A model generated the notes under the pieces. It was given only the letters and a program-made list of their open reading frames with translations. It was not told the origin of the DNA and made no database searches. 64,000 bases of DNA from Cydia pomonella (taxonomy: Eukaryota; Arthropoda; Insecta; Lepidoptera; Tortricidae): assembly GCF_033807575.1 (NCBI RefSeq), contig NC_084725.1:7785001-7849000 (forward strand), given 5' to 3'. This document shows, piece by piece, positions 24,866 to 36,900 of this stretch. How positions within the stretch are numbered: the first letter of the stretch is position 1; the number at the start of each line of letters is the position of its first letter. The position numbers and the translations under genes are program-made.

Positions 24866-25190
24866 GGGCACAGCGTCGGCTCCAGCAGGAGCCAATCGCC
24901 GTCTTGTACGGAGTTAGCGCAGCCTGCCACCGACGCCATCAGGTCCCGCGTGCAGTCGCCCTCCACCGCGCTCCACAGCGTGAGTACAGACTCCATACTC
25001 GTGGAGCACAGGCTCCAGCAGCCAGTACCCATCTTTGTACCGAACTGGCGCAGTCTGCCGTCGACGCCATCAAGTCTCGCGTGCAGTCGCCCTCAAGCGC
25101 GCTTCACCCACAGCGTGAATACAGACTTCATACACGTACAGCACAGGCTCCAGCAGGCAGTCTATCTTGCTGGCCGAAGACCTCATGACC
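24866..25190. repeat. 131-bp GC-rich tandem repeat, about 2.3 copies
   Basis: Units begin GTACGGAGTTAGCGCAGCCT at 24906 and GTACCGAACTGGCGCAGTCT at 25037 (spacing 131); a partial third copy (GGCTCCAGCAGGAGCC) precedes them from 24866. The sequence is markedly GC-richer than its surroundings and carries overlapping ORFs of 60-170 codons on both strands. A GTGAGT donor-like site ends the first unit's open frame (24985). I do not recognise the protein; it could be a duplicated, decayed exon. Confidence 0.85.
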
Positions 25191-25397
25191 CTTCCACGAG
25201 GCGTTCAACCCACAGACCATGCAGGCCGTCAAATGTCGATGTGAAGAACTACCACTACTATATTACCGGGATATTAAATCTTTCTTACTTTCAGTGCCAA
25301 GCGCCCCATATCCAACACAAAATGAACACACATACATGTTCTTGGCAGTGAGTGTGTTAAGCCCTTAAGCCTTAGTTTTTTAAACCCTTAGTCTTTG

Positions 25398-25668
25398 ACG
25401 ACCGGTCTGGCCTAGTGGGTAGTGACCCTGCCTACGAAGCTGATGGTCCCGGGTTCAAATTCTGGTAAGGGCATTTATTTGTGTGATGAGCATGGATATT
25501 TGTTCCTGAGTCATGGGTGTTTTCTATGTATTGAAGTATTTATAAATATTTATATATTATAGGTATATATATCGTTGTCTAAGTACCCACAACACAAGCC
25601 TTATTGAGCTTACTGTGGGACGTAGTCAATTTGTGTAATAATGTCCTATAATATTTATTTTTATTTTT
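25398..25668 (+). mobile_element. tRNA-derived SINE (12 kb family)
   Basis: Head ACGACCGGTCTGGCCTAGTG and B box GGGTTCAAATTCTGG, then the same body as 12091-12360 and a T-rich tail. The two copies are highly similar along their whole length. Confidence 0.9.
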
Positions 25669-25868
25669 TAGTGAAAATAATTGGCTCCTTATGTTCAGTT
25701 CATTTGAAAATAACAAAGTGTAGATAGTTCACAGAGCCATTACTTAATTTTGAATTCTTTGGTGAATGTTGAGGTATAAAAATAACTACAAGCAAATATT
25801 TTGAAGAAAATGTATTCCAAATACGTATTTTCTTAAATCCTTCTATAGTCCAATAATCAAATGAACTT

Positions 25869-26383
25869 AACGACCTCCTAGCCTAGTCAGTAGTGACTCT
25901 GCTTACGAAACAGAAGGTCCCGGGTTGGAATCCCGGTTTGTGTGTTTATCTTTATCTAAGTATGTATTTGTCTATTACAAGCTTTTATTTAACTTGCAAT
26001 CTACGGGTCAAATCTTGCAAGTTAAATTTGACCCACTTCCCCGTTTCCAATGAAGCTGAAATTTTGCATATATATGTAAGTCGGGTGACAATGCTATATT
26101 ATGGTACTATCGAGCTGATCTGATGATGCAGGCAGGAGGTGGCCGTAGGAACTCTGTGAGAAAACAGCGCAACGTTATTGTGTTAGATGGGGTTTTTAGA
26201 ACTTTCTCTATGAGTATTAGTCGTCTGTGTCAGCGATAAAAGGTTGTATCAACAACAAAATTTTTGTCAAAAACTTATTTAATGTAATCGTCTCCTAGTA
26301 CCCATAGTACAAGTTTTGCTTAGTTTGGGGCCATGTCAACCTATGATCTGTGTAAGATTGCCCCAACATTTATTATTTATTTC
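25869..26383 (+). mobile_element. SINE of a related family with an inserted repeat
   Basis: The tRNA-like head CGACCTCCTAGCCTAGTCAG with B box GGGTTGGAATCCCGG (25869-25940) and a SINE tail (CCTAGTACCCATAGTACAAG, GTGTAAGATTGCCCC, TTTATTATTTATTT; 26293-26383) are separated by about 290 bp containing TACAAGCTTTTATTTAACTT, AATTTGACCCACTTCCCCG and GCAGGAGGTGGCCGTAGGAA. I recognise that block as a separate lepidopteran repeat, so this is probably a nested insertion. Confidence 0.7.
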
Positions 26384-26384
26384 G

Positions 26385-27190
26385 AACTACAGACCATTTT
26401 ATTACAAAATTATTAAACTAAATAGAGAGTGCACAATCCCGTAGATACGGCTATCTGTCAATCACACTCATAAATCCGGTCATTATCGGCAAGGCCGCCT
26501 GTTTCAGTTAAACCAGTTATTTTTTGCCTGCTGATGATGAGTATGATATACATTTCGCGTTAATAGAGCGAGACGATGCATGGTGATTTATTTATTGAGG
26601 TTGGTTATACTCTGGCACAGCCACTTTGCCAGTAGAAAAAGGCGGCTTGAAATCCGTCAGCTTAAATATTATTTTCGAAATTATTTAACCAGGGTAATTG
26701 AAGCTTGTTTGTAAAGCGAGCACGTCCAAAGCCCGAGTGGCGCCGAGATCTCACGAACATCCGATATTGCATATTGAATTCGCCAGTAAAGCTTTTCGCC
26801 ATGTTTGCTGCTGAAAAAAGCCTGGGGGACTTGAGCGTACACATATTAATATTATTTTCATCACACTTGCTCAAAAAAGATCTTATTTCATGCAGGTGTG
26901 CTGAAGGACAAAGGCCTATTTTGTTCCCGCTGGAGTTATGGATTGTGAAAAAAAAAGCTGTCACTCCCTAGGGAGTAATAGCTTTTTTTTAAAATTATGT
27001 CACGTATACAAACCAAGTAGCATAAATGAGTGTTACTTTTAAAATACTGACGTTTATAATTTAATATTTTTGTTATGTTTAAAATTATTTAATTTGATTA
27101 ATTTAACAGCCGTTTAAAATATTTTTTCTCAAACTTGTAATGAAATGTTGACATGACTTACTTCAAATTAGGTCCGGAAATACCACATAT
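26385..27190. other. No gene supported
   Basis: Overlapping ORFs on both strands at 26662-26971 (100 and 88 codons) have no recognisable domain and no conserved context. Confidence 0.45.
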
Positions 27191-27194
27191 CAGG

Positions 27195-27270
27195 TGCCTA
27201 TTGGCATTAAGTCCGCCTGTTGTACTCTTTTTTATGTGCAATAAAGTTTAAAATAATAAATAATAATCAG
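27195..27270 (+). mobile_element. LINE 3'-tail fragment (family B)
   Basis: CCTATTGGCATTAAGTCCGC...GTTGTACTCTTTTTTATG...CAATAAAGTTTAAAATAATAAATAA matches the tail at 38960-39036 and, reversed, those at 35664 and 37815. Confidence 0.8.
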
Positions 27271-27454
27271 GTGCGATGAGTGAAGATGATATGTAAAGGA
27301 ATTTTATACAGCCTTACACACCTAGGCCTGTAAGGCAACCTTCATTTGTTTTTAAACGTCAAATTATGGCTCGTCTTGGCATTCAACCATAAAAAACCTA
27401 TAAGCAAAATTCTGCCATTATGTTTTTTTTTTCTTTTTTGTGTTTGATAATTAT

Positions 27455-27655
27455 TATTTCAGGGGTTCAAAGGGGAAAAAAAATCATTATTTTTGCGCTA
27501 CGACGCACGGTTTAGGTCCTAAACTTTAGGAGATACAGCCCGATAAAGTTTTTTTTTCAGTCATGCAGAAATCTTTATAGGGCTGTATCTCCTAAACCGT
27601 GCGTTGTAGCGTAAAAATAATCAAATTTTCGTTCCCCTTTTAGTAACCTGAAAGT
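27455..27655. mobile_element. Palindromic MITE
   Basis: Arms TTTTTGCGCTACGACGCACG and CGTGCGTTGTAGCGTAAAAA, plus AGGAGATACAGCCC/GGGCTGTATCTCCT and outer CAAAGGGGAA/TTCCCCTTTT, form a long hairpin. Confidence 0.8.
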
Positions 27656-28309
27656 AATAATAACAATCATCTTCATCCTATTTTTTTTTAATTATTTCAT
27701 TAGAAGTTTGAGAAAAGCACTATACAAATCTCGGCGAGAAACGGGGTTGCCGGCCGCGTATCCCTATCCGGCCGCGTATCCACCCTCGTATCCAAAATTA
27801 CCCCCCTCGTTGCACAATGTACTATTAAGATATCGAATGAAAACGCCAAAGTTGATTTTGTTACTTTATCAGCTAGGGGAATTACATGCTTTTAGATTAA
27901 GGAGCAGTAGGTTCAGAAAACGGATTTTAAAAAAGTCGTAAAGCGCTTTTTAGATCACAATATGGCTGCCATAAATTTAATTAGCAATCTTGAGGCCTTT
28001 TTCTAGGGACTTCAGAAATTCAATCCTGAAAAATCCTGAGTCTTTGACTTTAGCTCAAATATAGGTCTAAAATACACATGAGGCTCTTTTAATTTTATTA
28101 AAGATAAAGATAGTTTATTATTCAAGTAGGCATATTACAATGCGCTTATGAACGTCAAATAAAGCTACACCGGCTATTTTTATAACGCAAAAAATTCAAA
28201 TCAAAAAACATGATATCCGCGTTCCCGGGGATGCACTTCCATCTCGCTTACGCTTTCGTTTAATGAGAGTGAGAGAAGAACACGAACTTACTCCACTTTA
28301 AAGGATACC

Positions 28310-28765
28310 CATGTCAAAAAAACTAGCCAAGTGTGAGTTCGTTTTACTCGCGCACCGAGGTTTCCGTACAAACTTTCAATTATCTCGTGTAACTAAAAAG
28401 CCGAAAGACTTGATCAGGATTACCTATACTAAGTATTATTGTGTACAGTACCATCTATCGGTAAATTGTTTAATTAATTTGCGCGATGTAATGCACGTAT
28501 GTTGGTTTTTCGAGGATATTTTTTTATCATGTAAACCAATTTCAACATTTTTTCTTTTATTGAAAACAAAGGTGCCTTTAATGTAATCTCATAGATAAAG
28601 TGTAGAAGTTGATTTCATTGCAAACTAAATTCAACAATGTTTTATAGTAATTTAAGAAAAAAGGTATCAAGATAGAGGTCTGATTATATTTTCCTGTACG
28701 ATTTATTACGTAAAAATTACATTAATTTCATTTTGTACCATTTTGGTACGGAACCCTAAAAAGGG
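28310..28765 (+). mobile_element. 'GGGTTCCGTA' element, diverged copy
   Basis: Begins AAACTAGCCAAGTGTGAGTTCG...ACTCGCGCACCGAGGTTTCCGTAC and ends TTTGGTACGGAACCCTAAAAA. The 91-codon ORF at 28311 lies within it and is not a gene. Confidence 0.65.
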
Positions 28766-29401
28766 TGCGTGTTTGAATCTCTCTCGAAGTAGTGAATGTT
28801 TCCGTTGCTCCTTTAGTTTTTAATAAGCGGCATACGCACTCTAACTAAAATGTCTTAATTTTTAGATTAAGTTATCTCAAAAATTTCAAGAAATTCTACA
28901 ATCGTTAGATGATCGCCGGCGTAATAATGACAGTGTTTGTTTATTTTAATGGCGAGATTTATTTATAATTTACTTTACTATTCAAATTTTCATTTTAAAC
29001 TTAGAAAGTTATTTTCCATTTGGCGAGGCACGATTTTAATTTAAACTAGGAGTATATTCGTGTTCACACCAATTACGAATAGCCCAGTAATTCAAGAAAA
29101 CATGAGAAATATTAGCATAACATCCGTTACCGCATGCGTTTGATCTTTGTTCGAATGTCCGACAAATCATGCTTTAGCGTGAAATCGCCTTCACCTACAA
29201 TCTCAATCTCATGATCATTCGGTTCGTTTGATATTATATTTATTAATGTGGTTTTGTACGCGAATTATATTTCAAATTGGCTTAAATGCTTTACAATGAT
29301 ATTTCTAAGTATTAGTTTAATACGTAGAAAACCTAATTCTGCGCTGGTATAAAATTTGAAAGGTTGCACTAAGCTGTATGTTAAAATGTTCGAATAATTT
29401 A

Positions 29402-29640
29402 ATTTTTATACTACGTCGGTGGCAAACAAGCATACGGCCCGCCTGATGGTAAGCAGTTTCCGTAGCCTATGTACGCCTGCAACTCCAGAGGACTTACATG
29501 CGCGTTGCCGACCCTAAACCCTCATCCCCCTCGTTGAGCTCTGGCAACCTTACTCACCGGCAGGAACTATGAGTAGGGTCTAATTGGCTGCGGTTTTCTG
29601 TAAGGTGGAGGTACTTCCCCAGTTGGGCTCTGCTCTATAT
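29402..29640 (-). repeat. Interspersed repeat family A, partial copy
   Basis: Shares ATACTACGTCGGTGGCAAAC and GCGTTGCCGACCCTAAACCC with the 7832 copy and ends after TTGGGCTCTGCTCTA, inside the conserved ORF of the family. Confidence 0.8.
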
Positions 29641-29654
29641 TGTATGGGAAGATT

Positions 29655-31080
29655 CATAAGTTCACTGCTGATTGCCGCTGGATTAATCAGTCTGTCTATT
29701 GTGGTAGTGCAACAGCCCTAGTCAAGTCTCTCATCTAAATAACCGCGGCGTTTATCGATCATGATAACAGCATGCGTCGCTTTTTATCAGAGGCGCCAGT
29801 AAGAAGCCAGAGCTACTACCCGTTCCTTCATCACCGACCGTTACATGATAACGTCACAGGTACAATAAAATTGCCAGTAATGTAGAAAATTTCGTGGGTA
29901 ATTTATTTTTAGCGCTAATATTTTTTGTGATTGTATTAAATGTAGGTAATCAAAGTATATATTTGTAAAGCTGTGGTTGCAGAGTGGTTAAGGCATCAGT
30001 AGGGGTCATGTTAAGTCAAACGAGATAATAACGACCATAACACGCCCGTGTACACAGAGCATCATGCGAATCTGTCGACATGTCGACCTTAAACTTAGCT
30101 AATCAAAGTTTATTAGAAAGGTCTGAGGCCCGGAGTTTTCCGGGTCACCATGTTATATGTCTAATTTATATCTTCGTCTTTTAACCCTTCCTCTTAATGA
30201 TCTTCAAGTTTTTTTAAATCCAATCTAACGCCCTCCTTAGCCCGCAGGGTTGGTCAAAACAATAAATAATTTAAGTGCGTCATTAACTATCTGTTCATTG
30301 CCCTTATCTATATATTATGTTATAATAACACAATCAATCAAGTTGATGCTTGTTAGATCATTATCTATCTCCATTTGCTGTTGCTTTGATTCAATATCCA
30401 TCAGTTTCTTTCTTCCATATTTACGTACACAACGTCTGCTTATACTTAAAAGAAGTGTTTAAAAAGTAGACAATCAAACTGCCCTTCAAATTTAGTACAA
30501 AAAACAGTGATAAACAAGTTTAATGCCAATCAGAAACATACTAAAAGTGCCATAAAAACATGACGTGCGAATCAGAGAGTTCTGTGCTACTTCGATTCGA
30601 CGATTGGCATGATAGATGTGTGGAGTTTTTAGTAAAAATAGTCATGTTCGTGGTGGGTAATCTGTTGTTGTGTATGTTGCGAATGATGCTTCCTCGGACA
30701 TAAGGAAATAAGGTAAATGTTAATTATTAGGTTTTAGTCGTTTAGGTTTCCTGTTGCAGATAGTAGCATTAAGCACCTACAGTTTGACTACAGGCGCATT
30801 ATGTTGTTAATTATATACATTGGCCAACAGTTACAAATGAAGAAAAAGTGCTTGCCAAATAATATAATTTACGACATCATTCATAACCAGAAAAGCGAAA
30901 TTCGTAAGTGTTCTTTAAAAAGTTGTAGCGTACTTAATGTTCGCGAAGTTACACATTATTTTTGTTTGGCAATGTCTATGGATATGACAGGTCTTTCTTT
31001 ATTTCCTAAGATTTGTAAACATCCATAAAATAAAATAATTAATTTTGGATTATAAATCTTAATAATATAAATAAATAAAT
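29655..31080. other. No gene seen
   Basis: AT-rich, with small ORFs at 30250 and 30801 that lack any recognisable feature. Confidence 0.5.
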
Positions 31081-31087
31081 ATTGGAT

Positions 31088-31190
31088 ATTCTTACACAAA
31101 CTGACTAAGCCCCACATTAAGCTCAAGAAGGCTTGTGTTGTGGGTACTCAGACAACGATAAATATATAAATACTTAAATACATGCTAGTA
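31088..31190 (-). mobile_element. SINE tail fragment (12 kb family), reverse
   Basis: ACACAAACTGACTAAGCCCC, AAGGCTTGTGTTGTGGGTAC and CAACGATAAATATATAAATA are the reverse complement of the SINE body; the tRNA head is missing. Confidence 0.85.
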
Positions 31191-31813
31191 AAAATTGTAA
31201 CAACAACAATCTCTAATTTTTACTAAGCTATCATATATCACCTTATAACCAAATCAATCGATTGAAACCAAGAAACACCTCAAAAATATCTCCTCAAAGT
31301 AAAATCCTTTATTAGGGTGTCAACATCCCGTATAATATCGCACAAAAGCACTCTCGACACAAAAGATCTTAAGTACCGTACATTTTCTATTAAGATATGT
31401 CCTCCTATATAAAAACTAATATAAACATATAGATGCGGGATTGAACAATGACTACAATAGAGACATTAGGCCCTAATGTCTCCAATGATTAGGGGATAAG
31501 GGTGTAAGTTTCTTGTGTGGGAACGCGGTAATCGTTAATGTTATGATAAGACGTTCCTGATATTTTATTTCTATGTTACGCGACATGGGTGATCAAATCG
31601 TTTCCGTTACAAATGTTCAACCCCATTTTAACCCACTTAAGGAAGATTTTTAAAAAACGCGGAATTTCTTTTACTTGTGTTGTAATACAGTGTCTTTCTA
31701 CTAAGTTTTAAGTCCATCAGTCAGAAAAAAAGCATTTATACATACATTTATATTACTACCAAACATACTTTACTTCTGTTTTTGCTAATTTCTGACTTAC
31801 CTGGAATCTCTAA

Positions 31814-31953
31814 CCCCTTTATTCATAAACGTGTACTAAAGTTACGATGCCACTAATCATCGTTTGTCCCTTTCCATCATACCAATACGTCGGAAAGGGA
31901 CAAACGATGATTAGCAGGATCGTAACTTTAGTACACGTTCATGAATAAGGGGG
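31814..31953. mobile_element. 140-bp foldback MITE flanked by TAA
   Basis: Ends CCCCTTTATTCATAAACGTG and CACGTTCATGAATAAGGGGG pair, and the arms continue almost unbroken (GTACTAAAGTTACGAT, ATCATCGTTTGTCCCTTTCC) to a loop of about 20 nt. TAA flanks both sides (31811-31813, 31954-31956), as expected of PIF/Harbinger-type insertion. Confidence 0.85.
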
Positions 31954-32796
31954 TAAATGTTTCTGTCTAGTCTCAAATTTCATCATGTACTTGCAAGGCC
32001 AATTCCAGTAAAATATGTCACGATAAACATATTACATATTATGACGTATGTCTCGAAGGGTTAAGTAGTGTTTTTGTGTACTCGTCAGTTGGCGTTGAAA
32101 TGGGTGTAGGTACTACGAGTTTGGAGTCACTGTCACTGAAAGGTGCCTTTTTTCACACAATGGACCGTCGAGAAATTTATGTTTGTAGTTTCTTCGATTA
32201 GTTTACTACGGTCCTTTAGAACTGGCTTTTTTCAGGATAACCTTTTAAAATTCAATGAAAAAAGACTTTAATGAGGGAGACCGGTGAAAGAAAGATTATT
32301 ATATTATATTTAAAAAATGTCTTGATTATCTAATTTACTTAACAAACACAGCGAAGAGGACAAATCGCCAATCATGCATATTATGCGTCGTTGAAGAGTT
32401 CTATTCTGATCATCATCAGCAGTTCACTTCAGAAAATATAAAATATAAAAATCACTATATGTATGCCTTTCACATTTGAAGAGTTCCGTCGATTCCTCAT
32501 GGATCCCATCATCAGAACTGAGTTTTGACAAAAACGGGACCAATCTGTATATATATATATAAGATTCAATCAAAAAAATAATTTTCGAAATCGGTCCAGA
32601 AATGACGGAGTAAACATATAACCGAATTGATAACCTCCTCCTTCTGAAATCTTCAAGTCGGTTAAAAATAGAGGGGACGCATTTGCACTGCGATGACACA
32701 CTAAAATTGGCTAAAAAAAGCTTGACTGCCTTAGTCCATTAATTTTTGACCCCCTCTCCCCCTCTGGTAAGATATCATGAGATTTGTCTCGATCCA

Positions 32797-33005
32797 CCGT
32801 AAGCTCAATAAGGCTTGTGTTGTGGGTACTACACGACGATATATATAATATGTATATAGCTAAGTATAATAAATACTTATATACATTGAAAACATCCATA
32901 ACTCAAGAACAAGTATCTGTGATGAACACACAAATAACTGACCTTACCAGGATTTGTTCCTGGGACCTCCTGCTTCGTAGATAGGGTCACTTGGCTAGGA
33001 GGCCG
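32797..33005 (-). mobile_element. tRNA-derived SINE, reverse, diverged
   Basis: GTAAGCTCAATAAGGCTTGT at the left and GGGACCTCCTGCTTCGTAGA...GGTCACTTGGCTAGGAGGCCG at the right are the tail and tRNA-like head in reverse. The middle is shortened. Confidence 0.8.
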
Positions 33006-33009
33006 TAGA

Positions 33010-33857
33010 AGTATCTTAGATACCTATTTACAAATACTGGAGTTGGATAATGGAACAAATTTAATTAAATTTACACAAAATGTTACATTTCGTATAAATG
33101 TGTCCTACTCTAGAATCGGTAAGCTTTTTGCCGGCTAGCTACTGGCCCACTTGGCACCATCCCCTGTTTTTGTGCCTACTGTATACATGACGTAACTGAT
33201 ACGGATAGTTTGCGTAAGTAATGGTAACTACTTTTACTATCATGAATATACATATAATTTCAGTTGTTCACATAAAATGCCATTCGTGTTTTTGTAAATT
33301 GTCGATAAAATATATTGTTCTCTCCCTTTGAGCTTAGAATTTTTGCTATGACAATTCCGCATTTTGAATGTAATCAGTGATATCTATTCCATTTTCCGTT
33401 TATACCAGTATTTAGAAACTCTATCTCTATCCCTAAAAAACAATTCGGATACATTTTATTTCGCCAAAAGCCATAATATACACCTTAAAAAGTTATTCCT
33501 ACGAGTACGAAATGGCCAGAAGTGAGCGTCTTTCTAGTTTGAAACGACGAGTTACTTACTTATATTTTAGAGAATCTCTGACTTCATATTGAAAAGCAAT
33601 TATCATAATTTAACATTTTATGTTTACTGGTATCGTATTGTTTAAAAATATTGTAATTTATTGAGTTATAATAACCGTTTAGGTTATATAATTTTTGAGT
33701 TATAAGAATGAAATGTGCTGTGCTCCTTTTAATTAAACTTCATTGACTTATTCGACGTTTCCCGGCATCCTGCTACTCCAAGGGTTAAATCTAATTTTCA
33801 AATGTATGATTGTAAATGATGAAGTTGTTTAATTCAATTTAATTCTTTATTCTCCAG
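33010..33857. other. Intron or upstream sequence without recognised features
   Basis: AT-rich; ends in the acceptor of TMCC exon 1. No repeat or further coding exon recognised. Confidence 0.45.
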
Positions 33858-33997
33858 GAGCCATCATCCAGCTCGTCGTCTCGTCATGGCGACCGCGTCA
33901 CGCATCACGTCAAGTCGCATTCACGAGACCTAGGCAGTAGTCCGCTGTCTCGGGACCTAGGTAGCAGTCCCGCTACCACCGGCAGCGTGTCTAGAGA
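33858..33997 (+). CDS. TMCC exon 1 of window (Ser-rich region)
   Basis: The acceptor TTCTCCAG precedes GAG, and the donor GTGAGT follows ...CTAGAGA. The exon is 140 nt, entered in phase 0 and left in phase 2. It encodes a basic, Ser-rich stretch with an internal peptide duplication (RDLGSSP occurs twice). This part of TMCC proteins is poorly conserved, so the exon is supported by the splice sites, by phase agreement with the next exon, and by read-through meeting a stop codon directly after the donor. Three further degenerate copies follow immediately. Confidence 0.8.
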
Positions 33998-36900
33998 GTG
34001 AGTACTACAAGTATGCAGCCGTCATAGAGCTCGTGGTCTCGTCATGGCGACCGCGTCACGCATCACGTCAAGTCACATTCACGAGACCTAGGCAGCAGTC
34101 CGCTGTCTCGGGACCCAGGTACCAGTCCCGCTACCACCGGCAGCGTGTCTAGAGAGTGAGTACTACAAGTATGCAGCCGTAATAGAGCTCGTGGTCTCGT
34201 CATGGCAACCGCGTCACGCATCACGTCAAGTCGCATTCACAGGACTTAGGTAGCAGTCCGCTGTCTCGGGACCTAGGTAGCAGTCCCGCTAGCACCGGCA
34301 GCGCGTTTAGAGAGTCATAGAATTCATCGTCTCGTCATGGCGACCGCATCTCGCACCACGTCAACATTACTTAGGCAGCAGTCCGCTGTCTCGGCACCTA
34401 GCTAGCACCATCTGTTCGCCATTGTATATTAGGTTTTTTTTGTTATGATTGTAATTTTAACATGTCTTGTGTAGCTCATGAATGTGTGTATGTGTAGGTA
34501 GGTCGTGCTCTACGTGGTGCAGCTATAAATCAGATATGAAAAAACTGGACACCTTCCACCTACGTTGTCTGCGCTTAATTCTACGTATAAAGTGGCAAGA
34601 CAAGGTACCGAACACGGAAGTTTTACGTCGCGTCGGGATGCCTGGTATTGAAGCACTGATCATGAAGCATCAGCTAAGGTGGTGTGGCCATGTCGTGCGT
34701 ATGGAGAATGAGAGACTGCCCAAAGCAATTTTCTACTCGGAGCTCTCTTGTGGAAAGCGGAAGCAGGGGGGCCAATACCTGCGACATAAAGACGTTCTCA
34801 AACGCCACCTCGTCGCTTGCGGGATACCGACTGACTGCTGGGAGGGCATTGCATTGCAAAGATCGGAATGGCGTTCTAGTGTTCAAAAGAAAGTAGCTCA
34901 ATTTGAGCAGCAGCGTCTGGAAGACCTAGATGCTAAGCGTCATATCCGCAAGACGCGCCCTAAGCCCTCCTACACATACACCCGCAACTCGACTGGACAA
35001 CTCCATTGCGCATCGTGTGACCGCATCTTCAAAACAAAGTTTGGTTTTGCGGGCCACATAAGGGCATTTCATAATCCGGATAAGAATTGTTGATGGGGTC
35101 GCCATTGCCGGATACGGCAAGGAAGGAAGGAGGAGGGAGTGCAATGGAGAAGACAACTTTCAAAAATGTACTTTGAAGCTATAAATATATATATATATTA
35201 TAGGAAATTATTACACAAACTGACTAAGTCCCACAGTAAGCTCAATAAGGCTTTTGTTGTGGGTACTTAGACAACGATATATATAACATATAAATACTTA
35301 AATACATAGAAGACACCCATGACTCAGGATCAAATATCCGTGCTCATCATACGAATAAGTGCCCTTACCAAGAACCATGTCTTTATAGGCAGGATCACTA
35401 CCCACTGCAAAACATGTCGGTCTCATTTAGCCTTAAATTACAGGAATTAAAATATGATTGGGTATCTAAGTTTAACTGAGCTTAAATATAATATAATTGT
35501 TCTATCTTCTTTCCAGTCTAGAAGATTCTCCTCAGAAAAAGATCATAGCCGGCATCATCACGCCGGCCGAGTACGCAGCCGCGGTGTACCACAGTCCTAA
35601 CAACACGTCTTACCTCTCATCTGCCGACGAGTACGGCTCACCGGCCTATAGAGGTAACATATTATTTATTTAAACTTTATTACATGTATGCACAATGTAC
35701 AAATGGCGGACTTAATGCCAGATGGCATTCTCTACCAGTCCATAGGGCCAAACAGAGACTTACAATAGGTGCAGAGAGAGAAAAAAATCAATGAATTAAA
35801 AAGAAAAGCAAACTAATATACTTATAAACTACATAAATCACATAAATACAAACATACATACACACTACACACTATAAATATAATTTTGATGAAAATGATG
35901 AATATTATTTGAACTCCTGTAGTCAATTGCTTACGTAACATCCGCTTGAAAGAAAACACTTGGAGCTTGTGTGATGACGGCGAATGAATTGATCATAAAT
36001 CCAGTGCGGTGAGAGGGTATGTTCAGTTTGAGAATGCTGGAGGTACGCAGCTCGCATCCTAGACGAGGAGCATTGAATACGAATTTACTTTTGAGATATG
36101 TAGGAGCTTCTGCTCAAATAGGATATATGTATTACAGAACACAAATGATATTACTATAATATAGACAATTTACAATACAATACAAATACTCTTTATTGCA
36201 CACCTCAATACAGAAACAGTACAAATAATACAACAAATAAAGAACAGGTAAACAACAGGCGGTCTTATCGTTAAAAAGCGATCTCTTCCAGACAAGTAGG
36301 TGTAGGTCACTATACTTGTTAGGCAAGGGAGAAATAGGTGCATAGTTGATATTCTGTGTGGAATGTAGAGAGAGGGCAATAGAGAGTACTCTTTCCAGAC
36401 GGGTGTTGTGCCTGCTGACCGAAGTCCACTGAGAGTTCGTTAGGAATTGTACCTATTTCATACAACTGACACTCGGAAGTCCGTAAACGCGATGTACGCT
36501 CACGTTCTACTCTACTGTGTGCGTGACAGACGGGCTCCTTCTGACGGTTATAAGACACATACGTTATTTCAAAGGACTATGCGTCTAAATGGTCCAAAAA
36601 CCAACAGAGTTGAGAATCAGGTCATTAGATAGGTATGGGCACCAACCGAAATTCCATTGCAGAACCGAGATATTTGTATTTTAGTCAAAATGTCATCACC
36701 CTTATTACCCTGGCAATAGAGTCCACCGCTGGTCGATCGCGTTGAATGGTTTGCCGCGCTCACAGCGGTGCACGAACATCTACCCTGCAGCAATTAATTT
36801 ACTTACTTAAACTCTATTGCCTGGGTAATAAGGGTGATGACATTTTGACTAAAATACAAATATCTCAGTTCTGCAATGGAATTGCAGAACTGGTGCCCAT

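Noticed and set aside
24842..25351. 169-codon ORF as a gene
   Set aside because: It spans a 131-bp tandem repeat whose units are read in different frames; no domain recognised and opposite-strand ORFs are equally long.
26662..26971. Overlapping 100- and 88-codon ORFs on opposite strands
   Set aside because: No domain, no splice or promoter context, and no codon bias; probably chance in a locally GC-richer stretch.
34015..34320. Copies 2 and 3 of TMCC exon 1 as mutually exclusive exons
   Set aside because: In-frame TAG near the copy starts, no polypyrimidine tract, and copy 3 has lost its donor.
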